A stretch of DNA of 64,000 nucleotides from Lutraria lutraria (Eukaryota > Mollusca > Bivalvia > Venerida > Mactridae): assembly GCA_964023205.1 (NCBI GenBank), contig OZ026837.1:9032088-9096087 (forward strand), read 5' to 3'. This document shows positions 51,401 through 61,600 of this stretch, one piece after another. Under the pieces are notes generated by a model. That model was not told the origin of the DNA, did not search any database, and worked only from the letters and a program-made list of their open reading frames with translations. The translations under genes were made by a program, and so were the position numbers. Position 1 is the stretch's first letter. Every line of letters starts with the position of its first letter.

Positions 51401-53844
51401 CATTTTAAAGCTCATCCTTAACATTTCTTACAATTACCTATAACTGTTGACAAAAGATACCCTGAAAAAATCAATAGGATGAAAGAGAAAGATTTTCGTG
51501 TTCCAAAACTGCAATATTAAATGTCTATAACTCAGGCCCAAATTTAAAAAAAAAACAAGATGAAATATCATGAACATACATTGAATATCCAAGTCCAAGT
51601 TATACAATATTCAACTTCTTAAATCTATTTAATGCTCTAGTTGTACATACCGAGGGTTCAACGCAACAGTGTTGTAACTCATATTGAAATAAGAACAAGT
51701 TACGACAGTGTTGCGCTGAGCCCTCGATACACTGACATTTGTATTTTTGCAAATCTGTATGGCATAAAACAGGGATGTCAATTGAGCCAAACTAAAAATC
51801 CTGAAAATCATACGGAGCTGACATTTTGCCAAACAAAAGACCTTCAACCACATTTTCCCCAAATTTAACTCACTTTGTATTAAAGAAAATCCTTCAGAGC
51901 AGATTGTCATTTCTTGAGATATTTTCATCAAAAAACTTTTATTTTGCTCAGGAATCATAGCCCTTCCAGTACAGATAAATCCGGACATATCCGGAATATT
52001 GTCACCCTGATAACATTTCTGTTTGTAGATTTGCCCCCGGAAATATTTGGACTCCGTTGTGGAATAAGCTAGCTGGGTTGACCCCAGACTATGAAAAGAG
52101 TGTAAAAGAAGGAGAAAACGGCCAGGTAGGTGGTATTATGTAATTTGTAACTTGTATCTATAATTGACAATATTCAGCATTGATTAACGTCAGAGAGAGA
52201 TATAACAAGAAAAACTATAACAAAACGTTATATAGGTAGACGAATTACAAGAAGCATATTGGTTTATGTTTTTTGTATGAAGTTTTTTTTTTCATAAAGG
52301 ATATTGTCTGTATATTTTATTCAATCCTCCATTATACCGGTGAGTATAAAATATTTATATGATATGAGTAATACACATCATGAGTATTTGACAAATGAAT
52401 AAATTCATGTATATAGTTCATAAGCACATGGTAATATCATACCCTACATCAGTCAAATAGAATCAACCCTAAATGTTAACGAATTCACTATCATACAACC
52501 ACATTGAACTTCAAATAACCATACAACAACGTATCTAGACAATGCCTTCATGGTTTACTTACCTGTCAACTATTAATAGTTTACTTTTATTCCTCCAGAA
52601 TTGAAGATATACATAATATATTTACAAACAAATATTATATACAATTGAAACAATTTGCATTATGTATAACGACATCAACATATATATCACTACAATGATT
52701 GCGGTAGTGTATCATTGGTATTTTACCACTCTCAAAATATACATATATGGCTCTACATCTCAATAACATAACTTCACTGAAAATTTACCTTACCGAAACG
52801 AAATGTAAGGCAAAACAAGTGAGGAACTGAGTAATATAAAGACACTACCTCTCTATAGCAACTGCCTGTATTAAGATTGCAATCTAGCTATAAATGAATA
52901 GCACGTTAAACAAGCTTGCATACGGCTAAAGCAATGTCTACATTATTCAATATAGCACCATTATTTCTAACAGCGAGATCCAGAATTAACTTACACTGAT
53001 CTTTCATATTCATGTTTGTAAGTTTTTTGTACTCGTTGAATCCAATACATTTTATCAGAGAATTCCAGAAGACCAGGATTAGCCAAACTAGTAATAGACA
53101 CTACACTATATTCCCAAACAGCTATAATAAACTAATACCCATAAGTATAATTCGTCTAGAATTTTTTTTTTAAAAATAGCAGAAGCTTTTCCTAGGGACA
53201 TGCCCCAGTCTCCCCTCGAATTCGGCCTACACATTAATTCAAAGTAAGCTATACACCTGTGATCTATACTTAATCATAACAACTTTGATTTAAATTTTCT
53301 ACATACATTCCTGAATTCATTTGTTGAATCTGTTTTGTCCAGAACTAAATCAATTTTAGCTTAACAGATTCTCTCACAGTCAAGTTTGCAATCATGTGGT
53401 ATTCACTAGCGGATTCATGTGCGGGATGCATTACGGCGCATGTCCCTCCCCCGCGACCATAGATAGAAATGAAATAGCATTCAATTAAATAACCTACTGC
53501 CCTGAATATTATGCCTTCCAAGGCTGAAATCCTAGATCCGCCTTTATCCGTGTTTACGCAGACAGTATATAACTTTTCTTTAAGAATTCAAATCTAAAAG
53601 GAGCAGAAGAGAATTTATTGCACACTTGACATGCTTTTTTTATAGTTGATCGTTAACAAGTGCATTCAATTATGTTAAAATGATTCTTTTCCAGTTACTA
53701 GGACGCTATGGAACAATTCAAGAATGTGGTAAGGCGTGTCTGTTCCTGGCTGCTGATGCTACCTTCTGCACGGGAATTAATGTATTTTTGTCCGGTGGTG
53801 CGGAACTCAATTATGGCTTGAAAAATCCTAAAGCAAAGAAGTAA
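45493..53844 (+). CDS. HSD17B14-like: HSD17B14-like short-chain dehydrogenase, copy A (267 aa, catalytic Tyr replaced by His)
   Basis: Classical SDR fold most like 17-beta-hydroxysteroid dehydrogenase type 14, an NAD-dependent cytosolic oxidoreductase (steroid and sugar alcohol substrates reported in mammals). Coding exons: 45493-45580, 46498-46536, 47563-47660, 48195-48261, 49076-49167, 49536-49640, 51237-51304, 52029-52125, 53695-53844. All junctions are GT/AG and in phase, 804 nt including TAA; human HSD17B14 has 270 aa. Motifs: dinucleotide-binding TGGSKGIG at residues 16-23, NAG in SNAGQ, structural Asn in EVNLVSY, catalytic Ser146 in NSSLV, then CSHVASK where YxxxK is expected: Lys163 is kept but the Tyr position (159) is His, codon CAC at 49626-49628. 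The PGNIWTPLW loop and SGGAELNYG C-terminus are intact. No stop or frameshift, so the gene looks expressed but probably not a normal dehydrogenase. Its inverted neighbour B keeps the Tyr. Confidence 0.93.
46020..46041. repeat. G run in SDR copy A intron 1
   Basis: 12 consecutive G, isolated. Confidence 0.6.
46880..47356. mobile_element. Inverted-repeat element TACTGTATAC ... GTATACAGTA
   Basis: The ends are perfect 10 bp inverted repeats. Inside, 'ttggcg' and 'accgccaaat' recur in both orientations, so the element is probably a head-to-head dimer or foldback. SDR copy A intron 2. A degraded relative lies at 54,195-54,340. Confidence 0.65.
47675..47848. mobile_element. TA-flanked MITE with CAGTCAAACCTGTG ends
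   Basis: 174 bp between CAGTCAAACCTGTG and CACAGGATTAACTG (inverted, 12 of 14 matching) with TA on each side. It starts 14 bp after the exon 3 donor of SDR copy A. Relatives at 11,627 and 35,448. Confidence 0.75.
48665..48797. mobile_element. Foldback element, ~50 bp arms
   Basis: The arm with 'gagctgaacacagctgctca' and 'ggtgaacacagtt' is mirrored by 'gtgttcacctgagcaactgt' and 'gttcagctcct', with about 30 bp between. SDR copy A intron 4. An unrecognised 62-residue open frame crosses it on the minus strand. Confidence 0.7.
49741..50345. mobile_element. 605 bp foldback element with ~220 bp arms
   Basis: 49,741-49,965 and 50,110-50,345 are near-perfect reverse complements, for example 'gccaaacaatgtggaacatc' versus 'gatgttccacattgtttggc', around a 140 bp unique loop. 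SDR copy A intron 6. The corresponding intron of copy B is much shorter and lacks it. Confidence 0.85.
50558..50732. repeat. Long AT-rich hairpin with (AAAT)n / (ATTT)n arms
   Basis: 'aaatgacatatactgattcc' then 'acattaataaat...' is mirrored by 'atttattaatgcggaatcag' then 'tatacgtcattt'. The arms exceed 60 bp and almost touch. SDR copy A intron 6. Confidence 0.8.
51651..51726. mobile_element. 76 bp palindromic element with ATAC target duplication
   Basis: Inverted copy of the 17,392-17,467 element, flanked by ATAC at 51,647-51,650 and 51,727-51,730. Copy B intron 7 has uninterrupted sequence at the aligned place, supporting these ends. Confidence 0.85.
51770..52009. mobile_element. Second CAGGG..-family transposon, SDR copy A intron 7
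   Basis: Runs CAGGGATGTCA to TTGTCACCCTG, 240 bp, and shares 'aatcctgaa', 'tttcttgagatattttcatc' and 'cagataaatccgga' with 13,461-13,731. Flanked by ATAAAA / ATAACA. It ends 19 bp before exon 8. Copy B lacks it. Confidence 0.85.
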
Positions 53845-54339
53845 CTGAAGTTACCACAAGAAGGGTTTTGATATATAGACTTATTCCTCTCTATCACATA
53901 ATGGGATTTTTTAGTAACGTCATGTCTGTAAAAATATTTAATTTAATTCTTCCATGCAAAATCAACGTGCCATAATATCTGTGTAATAACTATTTAATCC
54001 TAATATTATATGATACTTATTAGGTAATTATTCAAGTATTGACATTATTTTTGCTGACATTTTTCCTCACATAAAGTATATACAATGTATTGAAACTTGT
54101 TGAAATAATATTTAAAACATAATTATAGGACTTTTTGTCCATATGTGTGTGGTAGTCAATTGAATATATTCAGATTTATATATTTTTTGTTGTCACATAT
54201 ATTTTAGTGTTTTAATGTTGACGGTTAAGGAGGTGGAGCGTGGATTTATTTTGGTGATTGGCTATGACACCCCGAATATAGAACATGCCAATTTAAAAAC
54301 AACTAAGCGTCACATCTGAACCTGCAGAAAAAGATGTAT

Positions 54340-56380
54340 TCAGTATTCCAGGCTCTGAACATTTAGCAAGAAAATGAGTTAAGAAGACTAAAGGATATAA
54401 TACAATTTCAACGCCAGAGTTTCATTCATACCATGTACATACACCATAACACAAACATATAGCTCGACCTTAATCTACACTATAAATAATGTCTAATAAG
54501 CCTTTAATTTGGAAATCCTTTTAAAATGCCTTATAAAAATGTCTGTAAAGAGATAGCGTGATTTGAATGTGACTTTGGTACATTTGTGAGAAATATACAA
54601 TACATGTCCAAGGTAACAGTTACAAATTCTTAGGTTATATCATATTATCTTGGCAATAAAATACTGAACCTTTTTTCTGTGGTTTTAGCACCATGTTTTT
54701 AACATTTTTTATGTTATGGCGACCGGTTCAAGTAATCAGTTTTCCTGGACTGTATTCTAACCAGTACTAACTTACCCTTCCACAAGGAAACAACAACTTC
54801 TTCACATATGAAGAATATTGATTTTTTTATCAATTTTTTATAGAAGGGCGTGACCTGCCACGACCTTGATTGCAACCCTGTCACACTTGTAAAGTCCAGT
54901 GCATGAATGACTGGACCACAGCTGTTTTACTGAATCTACAACTTTAAATGATTTGATAAAAATCACACTATCTGTCTTTAAATCTACATATTAAATGCAC
55001 AAACAAACGACAATCAGTACACACAGTTTAATCTCGGCGAAAACACATCACTGGGATAAGTCTTTATTTACACAGTTAAGCATAACATGCAATGTTGATG
55101 TTTGCCCATCTTGGCAACAACAATATTACATGTGATTTTTTTGTAAATGGCTTTACAAACAGAGTTATCAACAGAGCCAAGTTAAAAATCCTGAAAATAA
55201 AGAAGAGGTCTTCAGTCACATTGTTTCCATATTTACTCAGTTTATAGCACGACCGTATCATCAACAATGCATCATAAATTCAACAACTCACATGTACACA
55301 TACATACACTTATTAGGGACAATGTCACGTTGGGCTTCAGTAATTATTTCAAAGTCAGTTATAACTTGATATTTTACGTGGTGTACTACTTTACACTATT
55401 ACTGTACCGGAAGTACACACTGAAACTCAATAAAAGTGAATGACTTATAGCATATTTGTTTGGATGTTACCATTGTTTTTTACATGTATGATCATAAAGA
55501 AGAGATATATTGCATTTTTTGAGAACCGGATAAGACTTTTGCCATTAAGTGTATTTATTCATGATACTGTGGCAAAAACAACAATTAGTTGTTACAAACA
55601 AAATGTACATAATTGCAACAAACGTCAGGTCAATATAAGATACAATAAACCTACCATAGAATGAGAAATTTTAGATAAAATGAAAAAAATATCTTCTTTA
55701 CTCACTTAAATATTTCTTTCAGTTTTGGGACAAATTCAAATAAAAGGAAAAAAAGATATCAGAAATACATGAGAGTAAATCTCTCTTGAAAAAAAAATAT
55801 TAGAAATATAAAAAACGCAAAAAAAAACAGAATTTACGGTAATTAAAGCAAAAACAACAACAGCTAGTGTAACAAGTAAAACGATATATTTCCAGTATAT
55901 AATAAAATGACTTCTTTAATATCACAAAGGAAAATGTGTATAATCCGAATTAATTATTCAGAAAAATATATGACGAATTAATACTAAATTTCATTGCCTA
56001 AAATAACTCAGGACATTGAAAATTCACAACAGCTTAGCTTAACAAACTAACAACATTCCACACCAGGTCCCATAGTCAACTATCAAAATAGACATATAAC
56101 AGTTTATAAGCATTACAGAAAAATGCCCTCTTAAGCAAACAAATATTTTCACGCAATGAAACCTGATAGGGGCCAGACCTTCTTATACTACCCTCAACTC
56201 AATCACAGGTAAAAAATATGTCTCTATAAAATACATAAGAGGGACATAAATACCGGGGCCCGTATTCATAAAGCTCCTTAGATTTAGGTAAGGGAAAATC
56301 ATAGTAAATCCTCGAACTTATTTTTACAAATATTTTTTCCCATAGGAGCTTTATGAATATGGGCCCAAAACCATTCAACA
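54340..56380 (-). repeat. Inverted segmental duplicate of the APPBP2 downstream region
   Basis: Colinear reverse-complement matches: 54,340 to about 55,250 corresponds to 41,490 down to 40,290, and about 55,250-56,380 to 37,230 down to 36,105. Examples are 'acatgtatgatcataaagaa' near 55,480 versus the 37,010-37,035 region, and the SINE near 54,760. About 3 kb of the parent (37,230-40,290) is missing from the copy. Confidence 0.85.
56262..56368. mobile_element. MITE with GGGCCCGTATTCATAAAGCT ends
   Basis: The ends GGGGCCCGTATTCATAAAGC and GCTTTATGAATATGGGCCC are inverted. Carried along in the inverted duplication (parent 36,116-36,237). Confidence 0.75.
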
Positions 56381-58129
56381 GACTTTATGTTTCTGATTGC
56401 TAAATGAATGCGGGACAAAACGGCCCACTTAAAAAACGGCCCATTACCGAAACGGCCTAATTCTATATCAGCCCGTACGAAAACGGGCCGTTCTTTAACA
56501 TTGTACTACATGAAGTTTTATTATTAATATACTTTATTGACAATATGCATCAGAAAATAAGTGTACTAATGCTGATTGACAAAAAAGATGACAAGTACTA
56601 AGCTTTTCTACACCCGCCTTGCAATTGTTAAAGTTGTTCCCGTTCCATGTGCTTTCAGTACTTTGATTTATGTTTCCCAATCTGATCACGAAAAGTAGTT
56701 CAGCTTTACCATATATAGTCTACATTACCTGCCTCTGTGTATACTCAACTTAGGCAGAATTTAATTTATCATACATGAAAACATGCTCGAAGAAAAAGTT
56801 ACACGTTAGAAGCATTAAATTAATCGATTACAGTTTCCCGATGAACCACTTTTTTGTTGTTCGGTACGAACAATAAAGTTATTACCATTGTTCAAAAATC
56901 GCTCAGTTTTCATTTTTCCTGCATACTGAACAGCTTCCATTAACCTAGCTTCCGCCTAAGAATATAGTTCCAATATTTCAATTCAATGGCTAAATACAAA
57001 TTCAAATACAACGTGCATATAAGTCAAAATCATATAGCTATGCAATATCGTAAACGAGCAATACAAAACAGTCGTAAAAAATCTTAACAATCCTCTCCGT
57101 CGGACTTTTGGCGCTTTGGAGTTCCGAACAACAGCGGAACCTTCAGAGCTTTGATTTAATATCTAGTTGACTCACAGTTATCACCGCATCGTCCATGAAT
57201 TTAATGATGACATCTATATGTTTACAATAGAACCTAGGAACCAGACTAAATTAACATATACATTTATACAGCACGAGAATTTTAACGTCATCCTTCCTTG
57301 AAATGTTTGTACTGATAGTAAATATTGTAGTAATCCGAGAAAGATTTTGCATAGCCATCTGATTATGACTTGTATGCACGTAATATTTCAATTTGTATTT
57401 ATGCCGTGGAATTAAAAATTTGGAACTATGTTCGTAGACGGAAGGTTAATGGAAGCTCTTCGGTATGCAAGAAAATTAAAGCCGAACGACTGTTGAGAAA
57501 TGGTTTTAAATTTGTCTTCGTACTGAACAACAAAAACACATTTTACCTTTGAAGCGAGGGAATAAAAGCTACATATTATGAAACAAACTAAAACAAACAC
57601 TGAGATAAAGAAGTGTTGCCATATATGTTGTATGACATTTTATAAGAAAAGTACGGGACGTACCACGCACCACCTTATCCCATTTTCTGGCCTTTACTAA
57701 AGAGACATACTACAAACTCTTCACGAAAACATAACATGCAACAGTAAAGCCTTAATTTGACGATTTCATGGAGACATGAATAAAATTACCTTTTAAGGTC
57801 GAGAAGATGCAGTCCAAAAAGTGTACGATGTGTATCTATTAGCGGGTGCTCGATGACGTAGTGTACTATCATTGTATTACATATGATGAAGCAAGTGTAC
57901 TAATTGTGAAAAAAAATCTGTGAAATGTGTGACAATAAAATCGGCATGTGTGACTTTCTTGAATCCATGTGGTATTATAAATTTTAAACTGGTGATCCCG
58001 GATTGCTTATTTTTTATGTACTTATATAATTATAGTGTACCAGTTCAAATGCATGGTTTCAGAAATTCTGCAAAATATTTACATTAGTTGTTTAATTTTT
58101 TGTATACTAAACACTGTTTGTACAAGCAA

Positions 58130-58260
58130 TCTTTGTATGCTGTAAACCCTGTGTGTGTACAATATTCAATTTTGAAACAAGTCTAAGGATGCAGCTCTTT
58201 GATTGTTCAATTAAACTGCTAACATCGTGAACAGCCAATCAGATGCTAGATGATCAAATT
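58130..58260 (+). repeat. Direct duplicate of 39,360-39,475
   Basis: 'gctgtaaaccctgtgtgtgt', 'tttgaaacaagtctaaggat', 'gcagctctttgatt' and 'agccaatcagatgct' occur in both in the same order and orientation. It belongs to the 3 kb missing from the inverted duplicate. Confidence 0.85.
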
Positions 58261-58389
58261 TGAAATTTGCTTGAATTATACCCTGTCAAATAGTTATTCA
58301 TACTTTGTATGTGAGAATAATTCAAGAAAAGTTCATGATGTCATTAATTAAAACATACGGACAAAAAGTCCTATAATTATGTTTGAAAT

Positions 58390-58395
58390 TTTATT
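58390..58395 (-). terminator. Candidate polyadenylation signal of SDR copy B
   Basis: AATAAA on the minus strand, 251 nt after the copy B stop, inside the block conserved between the A and B 3' flanks. The aligned place in A (about 54,104) reads AATAAT, so A may use another signal. Confidence 0.4.
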
Positions 58396-58645
58396 TCAAC
58401 AAATTGCAATACATGTACATATTTCACGTGAAGAAAATTGATTGTTTCAAAAATAATATCAGTACTTTAATAATTAAGTTTTAATTATCATATAATATTG
58501 GGAATAAATACAGGCATCATGGTTTGTTAAATTTTCAAAGAATAATTAAATTTGATATTTTTTTACAGAATTGAATTTATTAAAAAATTCCCATAATGTG
58601 ATAGAGAGGAAAAAGCCTATAGTCTATATCTTGAGATAACTTCAG

Positions 58646-61600
58646 TTACTTCTTTGCTTTAGGATTTTTCAAGCCATAATTGAGTTCCGCACCACCGGAC
58701 ATAAACACATTAATTCCCGTGCAGAAGGTAGCATCAGCAGCCAGAAACAGACACGCCTTACCACATTCTTGTATTGTTCCATAGCGCCCCAGTAACTGGA
58801 ATAAAATCATTTTATCAGAATTAAATACATCTTTGTTAACATTATTAACCTATGAATAATGACTACCAGTCCCTGTCAAATAAATATTCATATTTCATGA
58901 ATTATGCAAGAAAAGTTCAAGAAAAAATAATGTTTTCATGAATTTCTTTCAATGGGGAGGTTAGTACAATAAATTCTCTTGAGGTTTGCCTCTGAGTGAA
59001 GTACACTGTGTACATTGTATAAATACCACATAATTTCTCACCTGTAAAAAGCTAAAATTGATCTTAGTTCAAGACACAAATACAACAAAACTACTGTCAG
59101 CAAATAAAGATTATACTGTGCAATCTCTCCTGAGCCACCCTCTCTTTAGCAACATCCTCCCTTCAACAACAGCTTGATTTTTACCATTTCACAATTTAAC
59201 TACTAGTATTAATTTAACCTCTCTTGAGCAACAACCTCCCTTCAACAACAGCTTGATTTTTACCATTTCACAATTTAACTACTAGTATTAATTTAACCTC
59301 TCTTGAGCAACAACCTCCCTTCAACAACAGCTTGATTTTTACCATTTCACAAATCAACTACTAGTATTAATTTAACCTCTCTTGAGCAACAACCTCCCTT
59401 CAACAACAACTTGATTTTTCCCACTTCACAATTTAACATCTAGTATTAATTTAACCTCTCTTGAGCAACAACCTCCCTTCAACAACAACTTGATTTTTCC
59501 CACTTCACAATTTAACTACTAGTATTAATTTAACCTATCTTGAGCAACACCATCCCTTCAACAACTTTATTATTTTTCCCACTTCACAAATCAACTACTA
59601 GTATTAATTTAACCTCTCTTGAGCAACAACCTCCCTTCAACAACTTTATTATTTTTCCCACTTCACAAATCAACTACTAGTATTAATTTAACCTCTCTTG
59701 AGCAACAACCTCCCTTCAACAACTTTATTTTTTTTCCCACTTCACAAATCAACTACTAGTATTAATTTAACCTCTCTTGAGCAACAACCTCCCTTCAACA
59801 ACTTTATTTTTTTCCCACTTCACAAATCAACTACTAGTATTAATTTAACCTCTCTTGAGCAACAACCTCCCTTCAACAACTTTATTATTTTTCCCACTTC
59901 ACAAATCAACTACTAGTATTAATTTAACCTCTCTTGAGCAACAACCTCCCTTCAACAACTTTATTTTTTTTCCCACTTCACAAATCAACTACTAGTATTA
60001 ATTTAACCTCTCTTGAGCAACAACCTCCCTTCAACAACTTTATTATTTTTCCCACTTCACAAATCAACTACTAGTATTAATTTAACCTCTCTTGAGCAAC
60101 AACCTCCCTTCAACAACTTTATTATTTTTCCCACTTCACAAATCAACTACTAGTATTAATTTAACCTCTCTTGAGCAACAACCTCCCTTCAACAACTTTA
60201 TTATTTTTCCCACTTCACAAATCAACTACTAGTATTAATTTAACCTCTCTTGAGCAACAACCTCCCTTCAACAACTTTATTATTTTTCCCACTTCACAAA
60301 TCAACTACTAGTATTAATTTAACCTCTCTTGAGCAACAACCTCCCTTCAACAACTTTATTATTTTTCCCACTTCACAAATCAACTACTAGTATTAATTTA
60401 ACCTCTCTTGAGCAACAACCTCCCTTCAACAACTTTATTTTTTTTCCCCCTTCACAAATCAACTTCTAGTATTAATTTAACCTCTCTTGAGCAACAACCT
60501 CCCTTCAACAACAGCTTGATTTTTCCCACTTCACAAATCAACTACTAGTATTAATTTAACCTCTCTTGAGCAACAACCTCCCTTCAACAACTTTATTATT
60601 TTTCCCACTTCACAAATCAACTACTAGTATTAATTTAACCTCTCTTGAGCAACAACCTCCCTTCAACAACTTTATTATTTTTCCCACTTCACAAATCAAC
60701 TACTAGTATTAATTTAACCTCTCTTGAGCAACAACCTCCCTTCAACAACTTTATTTTTTTTCCCACTTCACAAATCAACTACTAGTATTAATTTAACCTC
60801 TCTTGAGCAACAACCTCCCTTCAACAACTTTATTATTTTTCCCACTTCACAAATCAACTACTAGTATTAATTTAACCTCTCTTGAGCAACAACCTCCCTT
60901 CAACAACTTTATTATTTTTCCCACTTCACAAATCAACTACTAGTATTAATTTAACCTCTCTTGAGCAACAACCTCCCTTCAACAACTTTATTATTTTTCC
61001 CACTTCACAAATCAACTACTAGTATTAATTTAACCTCTCTTGAGCAACAACCTCCCTTCAACAACTTTATTATTTTTCCCACTTCACAAATCAACTACTA
61101 GTATTAATTTAACCTCTCTTGAGCAACAACCTCCCTTCAACAACTTTATTATTTTTCCCACTTCACAAATCAACTACTAGTATTAATTTAACCTCTCTTG
61201 AGCAACAACCTCCCTTCAACAACTTTATTTTTTTTCCCCCTTCACAAATCAACTTCTAGTATTAATTTAACCTCTCTTGAGCAACAACCTCCCTTCAACA
61301 ACAGCTTGATTTTTCCCACTTCACAAATCAACTACTAGTATTAATTTAACCTCTCTTGAGCAACAACCTCCCTTCAACAACTTTATTATTTTTCCCACTT
61401 CACAAATCAACTACTAGTATTAATTTAACCTCTCTTGAGCAACAACCTCCCTTCAACAACTTTATTATTTTTCCCACTTCACAAATCAACTACTAGTATT
61501 AATTTAACCTCTCTTGAGCAACAACCTCCCTTCAACAACTTTATTATTTTTCCCACTTCACAAATCAACTACTAGTATTAATTTAACCTCTCTTGAGCAA

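Larger units (their letters stand above)
53845..58645. other. Spacer between the tail-to-tail SDR copies
   Basis: 53,845 to about 54,170 and 58,645 to about 58,330 are the homologous 3' flanks of A and B. Between them lies an inverted duplicate of APPBP2 downstream DNA (about 54,340-56,380), a direct fragment of the same region (about 58,130-58,260), and 56,400-58,130 in which I recognise no gene or repeat. Confidence 0.7.
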
